Positions 28,685-37,026 of a stretch of DNA of 64,000 nucleotides are shown here, piece by piece. This DNA comes from JAMXLO01 sp963791495. GTDB lineage: Bacteria; Pseudomonadota; Alphaproteobacteria; Acetobacterales; Acetobacteraceae. A program made the translations under genes and the position numbers. The stretch spans positions 1 to 64,000 of the forward strand of contig CAWBST010000017.1 of assembly GCA_963791495.1 (NCBI GenBank). Direction: 5' to 3'. The first letter of the stretch is position 1. Each line of letters begins with the position of its first letter. Under the pieces are notes generated by a model that worked only from the letters and a program-made list of their open reading frames with translations, made no database searches and was not told the origin of the DNA.

Positions 28685-29165
28685 CAAGGACTCCTTCGAC
28701 AAACCGGCTGATTGCCGGCGTGTCTGCTTCAGCGGAGCGAGGGAAGAGTTTACCGCTTAGTTAGGCGCGTCACTCAAGCTACTATCGCAATGTCGGACGA
28801 TGTCGGCCGACATCGCCAGCATGGCGGCGCTTGCGATACCGTCGTCAGTGACCGCATTCGAGCGGACAAAGTTTCCGCCGGGCGCCGCACGACACCCGAG
28901 CGGGGGGTTGCCTGAGGGAGGTAAAGCTGCGCGGGTTCGCACGCGTATGTGTAGCCGACCGGCGCAATCTGACATTGCAGTTTTGCAAAGTGCATCTGCG
29001 TTTGCGCATAACGGGTAGAGGGTGCGCGCCGGGAAGCCTATCCGAGCACCGACGGCATTCGCAACCGCCGCTATTTTCAATGCGTTGCAGACGCCGCGGG
29101 AGGTGACTTTCAAATTTAGCCCGAAAGCATGCCTGTTGTTTCTCGCACGCCAGGTGAAGGCGGAT
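28685..29165. other. Intergenic region between recT and the nuclease gene
   Basis: About 480 bases with no convincing gene on either strand. Frames that cross it are continuations of out-of-frame readings of recT. Confidence 0.4.
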
Positions 29166-30050
29166 TCACCCACCCTCCCTCCGGACTGATAGCGCGCGAT
29201 CGAGCTGCGCCGTGAGCGTGGCTGCTGCCTCCGGATCAGATGCCGCCACCACGTCGATGTGAGCCTTGTTCGTCTCGCGCGCGGTCTGCAGCTTGTCCAA
29301 TGCCTTGGCAGCTTTACAGCCACGGACGAGCTTGGCCCACGCGGCCAGCCATTCTTCGACGGTCTGGAAGGTCGTCGTACCTTGCTTGGTCGTAAGCTGA
29401 TAAGGCCGCGGCGGCGTGGGTGGGTGTGCAGGCGCGATCGGCTCGGCGGTGGCATCGATCGTCGGCGGTGGTAGTTGGTCCGCGCCGGAGTGATTATCCA
29501 ACGCCTCCTCGACGGAGATCAGGCCCTTGAGCACGTCAGGGAAGGCGTCGCGGAGGGCGAAACTGCGGGCGCGCATTTGCAGCATGCGTCGGGGATAGGT
29601 CTGCCAGGGCCCCGCTTTAGTCCAGAGGCCGGCGCGCTTGGCGTCCATCACCGAGAAGCGGGCGGTGACGGGGCTCGAGCCGTGGCGCTTGGCGATGCAG
29701 ACCGCCACGAGTGTGTCCGGCTCGTGCTCGTTTTCCCACGTCTCGACGATGTCGGCGTAGACCGGGCTCGCCTTGCACAAACCAGGCAGTGCGTCGCCCC
29801 ACACAGCTGGTCGGCCATTGATCACGGCGATGTTCTGCAGTGACTGCATCGGGCGCAGGCCGACCTCGCTGCCCAGTTGCACCGCCAGCATGATGTCCTC
29901 CGGCTGATTGCGGTACTCCTTCGGCACGAGTTGGGACTTCGCCGCCATCTGCGCGAACTGCACGAGTTCGCTGAACGACGCGGGGGCAAGCACGGGTGCG
30001 TACGTCGGGCTCGCGCTCGTGGGTGCGGGCACCTTGGTGAGGGTGTTCAT
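29166..30050 (-). CDS. recT: RecT-family single-strand annealing recombinase
   Basis: A protein of about 294 residues. The core is 'SFSELVQFAQMAAKSQLVPK', 'QPEDIMLAVQLGSEVGLRPM', 'QSLQNIAVINGRPAVWGDAL', then 'RFSVMDAKRAGLWTKAGPWQ' and 'YPRRMLQMRARSFALRDAFP'. These are hallmark RecT motifs for annealing of ssDNA in phage recombination. The C-terminal 90 residues are a Pro-rich linker and helical tail. The start at 30050 (MNTLTKVP) was chosen because the family core starts soon after; upstream in-frame codons overlap another gene. No RecE or YqaJ exonuclease partner is seen. Leftward module gene. Confidence 0.88.
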   Translation of the reverse strand: MNTLTKVPAPTSASPTYAPVLAPASFSELVQFAQMAAKSQLVPKEYRNQPEDIMLAVQLGSEVGLRPMQSLQNIAVINGRPAVWGDALPGLCKASPVYADIVETWENEHEPDTLVAVCIAKRHGSSPVTARFSVMDAKRAGLWTKAGPWQTYPRRMLQMRARSFALRDAFPDVLKGLISVEEALDNHSGADQLPPPTIDATAEPIAPAHPPTPPRPYQLTTKQGTTTFQTVEEWLAAWAKLVRGCKAAKALDKLQTARETNKAHIDVVAASDPEAAATLTAQLDRALSVRREGG

Positions 30051-30230
30051 CGGGCGGATCCTATTTGCGGTTGACGACAAGGAAGGGGAGGCCGCGAAGC
30101 AGGCTCGCGCCGGGGATTGTCCGACCGGCCTTGAGATCGGCGAGGATGCGGTCACGCAACGGCCGACGCGTGACGGTCACCTCGACCTCAACATAGTCGG
30201 AGGGAAGTGCGTCAACGTTGAGTTCGGCTA

Positions 30231-31408
30231 CGTGTCCTGACTCTCAATTGCCGTGCAAGAACTCATGCTGCTTCGGCTTTGTTGAGTGCTGCGCGAGCGC
30301 GTTTGATTTTGGCGAGAATCGCCGCACCCTCTGCCCGCCAGACGTAGGGCTTCGGATCAGCGTTACGCTGTGCAAGGTAAGTTTTGATGTCGCGGATGAG
30401 TTCGTTGACCGAGGCGAAGCTGCCGGCGCGGATTACGTCGCCTGTCAGGTCGGCGAAGAAGCGCTCGACGAGATTGAGCCAGGACGATGAGGTCGGCGTG
30501 AAATGCATCGTGAAGCGGGGATGTCTCGCCAGCCACGCCCGCACCTTCGGATGTTTGTGGGTGGCGTAATTGTCGGCGATCAGATGCAGGTCAAGCCCGC
30601 GCGGCGTCTCGCGATCGATTTGCTTGAGGAAACGTAGCCACTCGACGTGGGTGTGGCTCGCCTCGGTTCGCGTGATCAGCTGGCCGGTCATCTGCTCAAG
30701 GGCGGCGAACAACGTGATCGTGCCATGGCGGACGTAGTCATGTGTCATCGTGCGCGGGCGCTTAGGTGCCAGCGGCAGGCCCAGTTGTGTGCGTTCGAGG
30801 GCTTGGCACTGGCTTTTCTCATCGCAGCACAGCACCAGCGCCTGGTCGGGCGGGTTGAGGTAGAGGCCGATCACGTCCCAGAATTTCTCTTCGAACCTCG
30901 GGTCGTTCGACAACTTGAAGGTCTTCACGCAGTGCGGCTTGATGTCATTACAGGACCAGATGCGCTGTACCGAACTCGCCGAAACGCCAGCGTGCCGCGC
31001 CATCGAACGAATACTCCACCGGCTTCTGCCAAGCAGCGGACGCGTCGCCTCGGTGATGACGCGCGCCACTTTCGCCGCAGCAATCGAAGCCTTGCGACCA
31101 CGGCCCGGTTCATCGGCAAGCCCGTCCAGGCCAGACCTGGCAAAGCGAGTGGACCACATTGAGACGCGCTTAGACGTCGTGCTCAGCCGTTCGGCGACGG
31201 CTTCGACGCCGAGACCCTCGATGCGAAGCAGGATGATGTTGGCACGCTCGCGATCGCGCACACCGATCGTCGTGGAACGCGAACGGCGTCGCAGCTCCGC
31301 CATAACCTTTGGCTCAGCCTGCAGCCGCTTGATCGGCCGTGCCATCCTCGCAACTCCCAGCATTGATGCACTGGGAGATTATTAGTCGATATTTCCAGGG
31401 CAGGACAC
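30231..31408 (-). mobile_element. IS630-family insertion sequence (second type)
   Basis: About 1.18 kb. Its ends share the inverted repeat GTGTCCTG (30232-30239, and CAGGACAC at 31401-31408). A TA dinucleotide flanks each side (30229-30230 and 31409-31410), as expected for IS630-type TA target duplication. It carries one full-length transposase. It differs from the element in ardC. Confidence 0.86.
30263..31363 (-). CDS. IS630-family transposase
   Basis: A complete 366-residue transposase. The N-terminal HTH region reads 'RIEGLGVEAVAERLSTTSKR' and 'LDGLADEPGRGRKASIAAAK'. The DDE core has Asp in 'QALVLCCDEKSQCQALERTQ', Asp in 'LDLHLIADNYATHKHPKVRA', and Glu in 'SSWLNLVERFFADLTGDVIR'. The 'CCDEKSQCQALERTQ' block is typical of the widespread IS630 type with a single-frame transposase. 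All catalytic residues are present, so the element may be active. Confidence 0.9.
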   Translation of the reverse strand: MLGVARMARPIKRLQAEPKVMAELRRRSRSTTIGVRDRERANIILLRIEGLGVEAVAERLSTTSKRVSMWSTRFARSGLDGLADEPGRGRKASIAAAKVARVITEATRPLLGRSRWSIRSMARHAGVSASSVQRIWSCNDIKPHCVKTFKLSNDPRFEEKFWDVIGLYLNPPDQALVLCCDEKSQCQALERTQLGLPLAPKRPRTMTHDYVRHGTITLFAALEQMTGQLITRTEASHTHVEWLRFLKQIDRETPRGLDLHLIADNYATHKHPKVRAWLARHPRFTMHFTPTSSSWLNLVERFFADLTGDVIRAGSFASVNELIRDIKTYLAQRNADPKPYVWRAEGAAILAKIKRARAALNKAEAA

Positions 31409-31813
31409 TAGGTGGGCGGCCGGACCGGTTATAACTCCCTCTAAATCGTGCATCGCGGTCATAATATCGCTTTGAAAGACCTTATTCTTTACGGTCCGTA
31501 GAGCGGCGGCAAAGTCAGCATCTTCCTGGTGGACCCGAACTAATGTGTCATGCGCGATTGCGCGGATGTATTCCAGCAGACCTTCGTCGTTGGCCGCGGT
31601 CAGCTCGATTTCGCAGGCCGAGAGGGGCGGACACCTCCCGAACTCGGCGAAGAAGGCCGCGATGAAAGAGATCAAATGATCGAACTGGGGCCAACGGCCC
31701 GCAAAATAGTCCTGGAACTTGGTCTGATAGTTAATCCACTTCTGTTCCGACGGTGCCACGAGCAAGGTTCGGGCAATGTTCTTTTCAGATTCTGGGCTCT
31801 GGCGCTCTGTCGA

Positions 31814-32476
31814 TCATGGGCCTTTCCCGGCAGCTGTCGGTTGGATAGGGAGTTTCGCAAAACCGTCCACGAGGCATTGCATTAGCGGTTCACGCAAGTT
31901 TGGATAATTTTTTTCGAAGGCGTCGGTGTTGGGGGGCATGGCGCTCAATATCCAGGTCGAGAGCCCAAGATCGCGGCGCCGGCGGATCAGCCACGGGAGC
32001 ACGGATTGGTAACTGTTGTTGGGCGGGTCGATGCCGAACCGGATGATCAACACGTCAACGTGTGAGGCGAGGTTATCGAGGCCGCGCTCCTTGAGGTTAG
32101 CAAGGTAAAGCAGAAAGATGTCATAGGGTGTCAAGGTGCGATGGGAGAACCGTTGCCCGGTGACCAGCAGGAAAGATTTGACGGCGGCCAAAGCCAATTC
32201 CCGGTCCAGCGGTTCCCGAAGGGCCCCTGTGTTCTCGAGGAGCACATCCATGTGCATAAATTGCTCCCTCGGAAAATTGTGATGCCAACTGATCTCAGGG
32301 CCGTACTGCGGCGTGAGGTAGTGCGCGATCCGCTGACGCAGCACGCAGGTGCACTCCAGTAATCGTCTCCCCTCCTCCATGACGCCCGTGCCGTGGCACG
32401 TGGGGCAGGCCGCATCGAGCGTAAATCGCGGCTCGTCAATCAGAATCGGGGGGTCGTCGTCGACTGTCATATTCAT
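31814..32476 (-). CDS. DnaC/IstB-like replication protein lacking a P-loop, with a zinc motif
   Basis: A 220-residue protein. It begins with a Cys cluster (CPTCHGTGVMEEGRRLLECT, then C), resembling a DnaJ-type or zinc-ribbon knuckle. The rest has the outline of a DnaC-type helicase loader: 'LAAVKSFLLVTGQRFSHRTL', 'LASHVDVLIIRFGIDPPNNS' at the Walker B position, and 'LPWLIRRRRDLGLSTWILSA' near sensor 1. No GxxxxGK[ST] P-loop is present and the Walker B acidic pair reads RF. ATP binding is therefore doubtful. It heads the recT/nuclease/ardC gene series, where phages often place a helicase loader. The DnaC relation is inferred from pattern. Confidence 0.55.
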   Translation of the reverse strand: MNMTVDDDPPILIDEPRFTLDAACPTCHGTGVMEEGRRLLECTCVLRQRIAHYLTPQYGPEISWHHNFPREQFMHMDVLLENTGALREPLDRELALAAVKSFLLVTGQRFSHRTLTPYDIFLLYLANLKERGLDNLASHVDVLIIRFGIDPPNNSYQSVLPWLIRRRRDLGLSTWILSAMPPNTDAFEKNYPNLREPLMQCLVDGFAKLPIQPTAAGKGP

Positions 32477-33201
32477 CGAATGAACCTCTGCGGAAGAGGG
32501 TTATTACGTCGAACGTGGTCGAAGAGCCGGCGCTATCCAGACCCCGGTGGCTCGGCGGAATTGGTCTGATCAAGCACGCCGCCGCCAACTATCCGGCGCC
32601 CTGGAGGCGACGCAGCCGGGTGGACTGGCGGCTGGTGCCGCTGTCTCGCCGCCGGTGCTGCGAGAAAGCCGGGCGCCAAGTCGCGCTGCGTGCGCTCGAC
32701 CGGGCGACTGGGCACCCAGCCAAGGCGCGACGGATCCCGCGCGGGCGGAGCGGCTGCTGGTCTCTCAGCGGGAGCTAGAGATTCGTGCGGAGTGGTCGGC
32801 AAGAGAGTGAACTTCTCGCGCGCGCTGGCGCGCACGAAGCCGGCGCGCATCAGCATCTCCTCGGCTTCGAATGACAGGCTCGATCCGAGGTGGAGAGCCG
32901 GTGATTGCGCGCCTTTGCCGACCACGACTGGTGCCGCACCGGAGAACAGCACCAATCCAGCCAGCCACGATGGGACGGTGGGCATAGGAACGCCGGACGG
33001 CGCGAATGACTCACCGGGGCGCAGGCGGCGAGCAGGCGACGTGATGGTGAGCAAAGACAGAGGCGGCGGCGAGACCGGTGAACGATCCGAATGTTGTGTA
33101 GTGCAAACGGACGGGCCGTTGCCGGCTGGCAAGCTCTGTGTGAGACCTGTAGGAAGAAGAAAAAGGTTATGGTTTTTGGGGTAGAGAGGTGGCTGGGCAA
33201 A
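32477..33201. other. Region between the DnaC-like gene and the IS3 element
   Basis: About 700 bases. A minus-strand frame stays open here (for example MPTVPSWLAGLVLFSGAAPV at about 32985), but its Pro/Ala/Arg-rich composition and lack of motif do not support a gene. I see no RNA or repeat. Confidence 0.4.
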
Positions 33202-33268
33202 TCTGAACAGTCCGATAAGTGGAATCCCTGCCTGATTGCGGCACTGATGCCGCGCAGCAGGAGGGAGC

Positions 33269-33580
33269 ATGTCGAGACGATCACGGCGCAACCACAGCCC
33301 TGGATTCAAGGCGAAGGTGGCCTTGGCTGCCATCAAAGGTGAGAAGACGCTGGCGGAGCTGGCGCAGTTGCATGACGTGCACACGACGCAGATCGCGGCG
33401 TGGAAGGCGCAGCTGCTGGAAGGGGCGACAGGCGTGTTCGGTTCCGGTTCGCCGGCACAACCAGCGAGCGCGAGTGCGGACCTGAAGACGCTGCACGCGA
33501 AGATCGGCGAGCTGACCCTGGAGAACGATTTTTTGTCGGCTGCGCTCGGCAAGGCGGGTTTGCTGAGCGCAAAGCGATGA
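33269..33580 (+). CDS. IS3-family transposase OrfA
   Basis: A 103-residue protein: 'RRNHSPGFKAKVALAAIKGE', then 'KTLAELAQLHDVHTTQIAAW', an HTH_Tnp_1 domain. A leucine-zipper-like C-terminus follows (LKTLHAKIGELTLENDFLSA). It binds the IS ends and joins OrfB in transposition. Its TGA overlaps the OrfB start. Confidence 0.9.
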   Translation: MSRRSRRNHSPGFKAKVALAAIKGEKTLAELAQLHDVHTTQIAAWKAQLLEGATGVFGSGSPAQPASASADLKTLHAKIGELTLENDFLSAALGKAGLLSAKR

Positions 33581-34404
33581 TCGACCGCGGACACAGGCTG
33601 GCATTGAGCCGACAGGCCGAGCTGCTGGGGATCAGCCGCGGCAGTCTGTACTACGATCCCTGCCCGGTGTCGGCCGCCGATTTGGCGATCATGCGGCGGA
33701 TCGACGAACTGCACCTGGACTACCCGTTCGCGGGCAGCAGGATGCTGCGTGACCTGCTGCGTGGCGAGGGTATCGCGATCGGCCGTGAGCGGGTCACGAC
33801 GATGATGCGGCAGATGGGGCTCGAAGTGATCTATCGCCGGCCGCGCACGTCCAAACCCGCAGGTGGGCACAAGGTTTTTCCCTACCTGCTGCGCAGCGTA
33901 ACGATCGAGCGGCCTAATCAGGTGTGGGCGATGGATATCACATACGTTCCGATGGCTCGCGGCTTTGTCTATCTCACGGCGGTGGTGGACTGGTTCAGCC
34001 GGCGGGTGCTGGCCTGGCGTGTGTCGATCAGCATGGAGGTTGATTTCTGCCTGGACGCGCTGGATGAGGCGCTCGCTCGGCATGGTCGGCCGGAGATCTT
34101 CAATACCGACCAAGGCAGCCAGTTCACCAGCGCGGCGTTCACTGGCGTACTATCGGACAACGCGATCAGGGTCAGCATGGATGGCCGCGGCTCGTGGCGC
34201 GACAACGTGTTCGTTGAACGGCTGTGGCGTTCGGTCAAATACGAAGAGGTCTACCTGCGCGCCTATGACAGCGTGGCAGAGGCGCGCAGCTCGATCGGCG
34301 GTTACCTGGCCTTCTACAACCGCAAGAGGCCTCACTCGAGCCTTGGCGGAAAGACGCCGGACCAAGCCTATTTCTGTGGCTTGGCGCTGGCGGAGGCCGC
34401 ATGA
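33577..34404 (+). CDS. IS3-family transposase OrfB
   Basis: A protein of about 275 residues starting MIDRGHRLALSRQAELLGIS at an ATG that overlaps the OrfA stop. It has the HTH_21 segment (YPFAGSRMLRDLLRGEG) and an rve integrase core. The catalytic acids are Asp in 'NQVWAMDITYVPMARGFVYL', Asp in 'GRPEIFNTDQGSQFTSAAFT', and Glu in 'DNVFVERLWRSVKYEEVYLR'. It ends with 'YLAFYNRKRPHSSLGGKTPD'. A DDE transposase that looks functional. Confidence 0.92.
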   Translation: MIDRGHRLALSRQAELLGISRGSLYYDPCPVSAADLAIMRRIDELHLDYPFAGSRMLRDLLRGEGIAIGRERVTTMMRQMGLEVIYRRPRTSKPAGGHKVFPYLLRSVTIERPNQVWAMDITYVPMARGFVYLTAVVDWFSRRVLAWRVSISMEVDFCLDALDEALARHGRPEIFNTDQGSQFTSAAFTGVLSDNAIRVSMDGRGSWRDNVFVERLWRSVKYEEVYLRAYDSVAEARSSIGGYLAFYNRKRPHSSLGGKTPDQAYFCGLALAEAA

Positions 34405-34530
34405 TGTTCGCCGCCGTTGTGGGGCATTGCTGCGGTCGGGCTACGCCCTTCCTACGCAACGCCCCACAACGGCAATCGATGGAGATAGTTCGCGGGGAAA
34501 CCATCTATCGGAACCGAAACGCTGTTCAGA

Positions 34531-34906
34531 CCAACCCGGCCACCTCTGTAGCAAGCTGCTGCTCTTTATCTTCGCACTTACGTTCACCCCCCGTCCCGAG
34601 CGCAGCCTGCAACGCTGCCCGATGCTTCTGGAGGGCCCGAATCGTTACCCCTGCCTTAGCGGCCCAGATGCCGTTGTGCGGGGTTGAGCCAGCCGCCACC
34701 ACGCCGTCGTCCACAAGGCATCGATAGGCCCCGACAAGCTGGACGAACGTACGTTGCCGTTTTGCCTCCGCCACGGCGAGCGCGCCGATCTGCTGCTTCT
34801 CGCGCAACGACTTCCCCTCACATCGCGCGCGACACCGTCCGCGGCCAGGGCGCGCAGACGCTCGGTCGTAAGCGCGCCAGACGAACGCGGCTTGGCGGCA
34901 GGCAAG
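34531..34906 (-). pseudogene. Detached C-terminal part of the Rep gene, cut by IS3
   Basis: Immediately downstream of the Rep stop the minus strand keeps coding in shifted frames: 'KPRSSGALTTERLRALAADG', then 'GKSLREKQQIGALAVAEAKR' and 'AKAGVTIRALQKHRAALQAA'. It is cut at the IS3 end at 34530. Many replicases of this family carry such a C-terminal helical and HTH-like tail. This is probably the former end of the Rep protein, separated by indels. Confidence 0.5.
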
Positions 34907-36037
34907 CTAGTTGAGTGCGACCTCACCAAGTCGGATGGCGGGGAGCGCACATGCATAAGCGACGGTTGCGCGCTCGAAATCCTCAAAGCCGCCCTCGGCC
35001 CGCCCTCGCGAGTGGAATCGCGCAACGTGTGCAAAGGTGAACTGTTTCAGGACTTCAAAGAGCCCATTCGATTGTTCAAGAACGGTGAGCGTGTCGACAT
35101 TGCCGAGCAGCGTCTGTGCCCTGGATGTGTTGGGTGGCCTGGACGTATTGAAGGTCGGGCGGACATAGTCCACCAGAGCTAAAAGACCGGGCTGGGCACC
35201 CTCCCCGTTCTTTAGATTGAACGGTGCGGCACTCATGACCTGGCACGACCAGAACGGCGAGAGCGGATTTTTGCCAGTATACGGATTGCTCAAGCCACCG
35301 GCATCGGCGCCGATAGGAGCCAACGCCTCGACCATCGCGCGCTCCATGCCGCGGAGCAGCCGCTGCGGGGCGTGCCGGCCCTTGGTGGTACAGCACACCG
35401 CCTGTGCCAACAGCCAGTACGCGTGTGGATTCACCACGCGCCCATTCTCCTCGACACGCGCCACGGCCAGGTTGGGCGGCGGCAGGCCCATGTCTTCGAT
35501 GGCTTCGCATAGTGCGTCCCAGGAGTTGAAGCCCTTGTCGATATCGATGCGAATTACGCTGCGCATGGCGCGGTTAAAGCTGACGTACGCATCATCGAGC
35601 AGGAGGAGTTTGCTACCCCCGGCACGCAGCCCCGCCTTGCTGTCGCCGGCACGGAGGCCTTTCTGGACACGCTGCGTGCCGGCTACGAAGAGGCGCAACA
35701 TCGCATGGCGGGACGATCGCAGGCCATGCTCCATGAAGGGTGCAAGTGGCTGGCCGTTGGCGTCGCCTCCGGGCCAACGGTAGCCGTCACGCAGCCGTCT
35801 GTGAATTCCGGCGCGGCACCGCCGGTAGTGCCCTCTATCCCACTCGATCATTTCGCGCAGGCCGGGCGAGAGCGCGGCAAAGCGTTTCTGTGCAGCTGGC
35901 GACCAGGGCCGGCGCCGCCGCTTTTGGAGGCGTTCTCGCGCGTGCTGCTGGTGAGCGTAATAATCCGCGTCGAAACCCTCCGCAGACCATATAATCGAAC
36001 GAAGATAGGCAGAGCGTTTGGGGCGGTGCGACTTCAC
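34907..36037 (-). CDS. Replication initiation protein (replicase/primase family)
   Basis: A 376-residue protein. After a basic N-terminus and a Gln/Arg-rich segment, the core matches the ColE2-type replicase family. 'SVIRIDIDKGFNSWDALCEA' carries acidic active-site residues. 'LPPPNLAVARVEENGRVVNP' and 'HAYWLLAQAVCCTTKG' contain the usual [LP]PPN and H-A-[HY] motifs. 'GLSNPYTGKNPLSPFWSCQV' has the KNP motif. The normal helical C-terminus appears detached (34531-34906) next to the IS3 element, so activity is uncertain. Such Reps drive plasmid or integrative-element replication, which links this module to a plasmid or phage-plasmid source. Confidence 0.75.
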   Translation of the reverse strand: MKSHRPKRSAYLRSIIWSAEGFDADYYAHQQHARERLQKRRRRPWSPAAQKRFAALSPGLREMIEWDRGHYRRCRAGIHRRLRDGYRWPGGDANGQPLAPFMEHGLRSSRHAMLRLFVAGTQRVQKGLRAGDSKAGLRAGGSKLLLLDDAYVSFNRAMRSVIRIDIDKGFNSWDALCEAIEDMGLPPPNLAVARVEENGRVVNPHAYWLLAQAVCCTTKGRHAPQRLLRGMERAMVEALAPIGADAGGLSNPYTGKNPLSPFWSCQVMSAAPFNLKNGEGAQPGLLALVDYVRPTFNTSRPPNTSRAQTLLGNVDTLTVLEQSNGLFEVLKQFTFAHVARFHSRGRAEGGFEDFERATVAYACALPAIRLGEVALN

Positions 36038-36085
36038 GGGAGCGAATAGGTGCGCGGCTCGGTTCGAGTGACGCCGGGCGGTCTA

Positions 36086-36331
36086 CTAGGGCGATTCCGA
36101 GGCGCCGCCGCTGGAGCCGTTCGTGCGTCCGGAGGCTGAACGCGGCGGAGAGCGCGCATCAATCCACGCAACGACATCGCGCTCAAGGAAGCCGACACGA
36201 CCGGGCGACAGCCGGATCTTTTTTGGTCCGGAACCGGTCTGGCATAGGCGCTCCAGAGTGCGCACGGAAATGCTCAGCACCGCAGCGGTTTGCCGGATGG
36301 TGAGTACGTTGTCGGAAAGCTGGATGTTCAT
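36086..36331 (-). CDS. AlpA/excisionase-like HTH protein
   Basis: An 81-residue protein: 'LTIRQTAAVLSISVRTLERL', then 'CQTGSGPKKIRLSPGRVGFL', then ERDVVAWIDAR. This is the MerR-like winged HTH of AlpA/Xis-type regulators (helix, turn, 'G-P-x-x-x-R-L...R-V-G-F', then a W-I-x-x-R helix). The tail is Ser/Gly-rich. ATG at 36331 has GTGGAG upstream. Such proteins act as excisionases or as activators of integrase genes, in line with the nearby integrase and Rep. Confidence 0.82.
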   Translation of the reverse strand: MNIQLSDNVLTIRQTAAVLSISVRTLERLCQTGSGPKKIRLSPGRVGFLERDVVAWIDARSPPRSASGRTNGSSGGASESP

Positions 36332-36383
36332 AAGCAAGCTCCACAAGAGTGGCGGGGCGTATCGCGGGCCTGTGACGAGGGCA

Positions 36384-36560
36384 CTACGGGCGCCGCTTTC
36401 GTCTGCCCTGGTCGCGCACGAATCGTTGTCTATACGGAATGACTGACGAGTGCTGGATCGCAAGCTCGCGTCCAATCGCAGCATCAGTGTAGCCTCCATC
36501 CATCATTGCATACAGCCTGCGAATGCCCGCTTCGGTCAGGCGGCCATTGGGCCGTTTCAT
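36384..36560 (-). CDS. Small HTH-like protein
   Basis: About 58 residues, starting at MKRPNGRLTEAGIRRLYAMM with GAGG upstream. 'YAMMDGGYTDAAIGRELAIQ' and 'HSSVIPYRQRFVRDQGRRKR' look like a short homeodomain-type HTH with a basic tail. It probably regulates the module. The 5' end overlaps the neighbouring small gene. Confidence 0.5.
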   Translation of the reverse strand: MKRPNGRLTEAGIRRLYAMMDGGYTDAAIGRELAIQHSSVIPYRQRFVRDQGRRKRRP

Positions 36561-36669
36561 TTGCGCATCCTCGCCGCTGGAAATCCGCCTCAACCTGGAT
36601 GGCCTCCAGTTTCTTCCTCAGTGCCTCCAAATCTGCCAGCACGTCTCGAATCCGGTCACCGAGCGACAT
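36484..36669 (-). CDS. Small hypothetical protein
   Basis: About 61 residues, MSLGDRIRDVLADLEALRKK followed by LEAIQVEADFQRRG, a probable coiled-coil helix; the tail is less convincing. It overlaps the next small gene by 77 bases in another frame, so only its first 45 residues may be under selection, or the true end may be altered by an indel. Function unknown. Confidence 0.35.
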   Translation of the reverse strand: MSLGDRIRDVLADLEALRKKLEAIQVEADFQRRGCANETAQWPPDRSGHSQAVCNDGWRLH

Positions 36670-37026
36670 GCCGCTTAGTAGCTCAAGTTTTTTGAGAACA
36701 CAAGCCAGAAGTTTGATTGCAAACGTGCCTTCGTTTGTCGCTGGGGCGTCGTTCTCACCATCGAGCGTGTCGCGCGATACATCGGCGATCGGCGGCGCGT
36801 TCGGGGGTTATCGGCGAGCAGCCGCGCTTGACGTAGTGGATCAGAGAGCCGCCTGGGCCTGTTGGTGGGGCCGACCGCGGGCGTTTCAGTTCGACGGCCC
36901 AACTCGCCCGCCCCTGCTAGCGGGTCCGGGCGGCTTTTCGGATGCTGGAAACCGTCTCGGCGGTCTGAGCGCGCCCACGCGGGTGCGGTCGCACGGTGAC
37001 ACCGCACATCTATATCCCCGCTCGGG
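36670..37026. other. Intergenic region, nothing recognised
   Basis: About 350 bases with no supportable gene. It probably holds promoters for the small leftward genes. Confidence 0.35.

Larger units (their letters stand above)
30061..31765 (-). pseudogene. Unknown module protein, interrupted by the second IS630 element
   Basis: The 5' part encodes 'EQKWINYQTKFQDYFAGRWP', 'CEIELTAANDEGLLEYIRAI' and 'FQSDIMTAMHDLEGVITGPA', then AAHL. Removing the IS at 30231-31408 with one TA copy lets the frame continue without break: 'AELNVDALPSDYVEVEVTVT', then DRILADLKAGRTIPGASLL, ending in VVNRK-stop at 30061. The restored protein has about 175 residues. I do not recognise it. The upstream DnaC-like gene ends 49 bases away in the same frame. 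The start is a TTG or GTG near 31765, or possibly further upstream. Confidence 0.6.
33202..34530 (+). mobile_element. IS3-family insertion sequence
   Basis: About 1.33 kb. It is bounded by inverted ends TCTGAACAG (33202-33210) and CTGTTCAGA (34522-34530), with further similarity inward (CCGATA). Both transposase frames are intact and overlap in the ATGA style. No clear target duplication is visible. It inserts into the 3' part of the replication gene, which stops at the IS edge. Confidence 0.88.

Noticed and set aside
28757..29455. A 232-codon minus-strand open frame overlapping recT
   Set aside because: It is an out-of-frame reading of recT extended into the gap; Arg/Ser/Pro-rich and without motif.
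33020..33200. Continuation of the Rep gene on the left side of the IS3 element
   Set aside because: The frame is open across the IS edge, but the text there does not resemble any Rep C-terminus, so I could not support a join.
32533..34113. A 526-codon minus-strand open frame
   Set aside because: Most of it is antisense to the IS3 transposase; the rest is low-complexity Pro/Arg text without motif.
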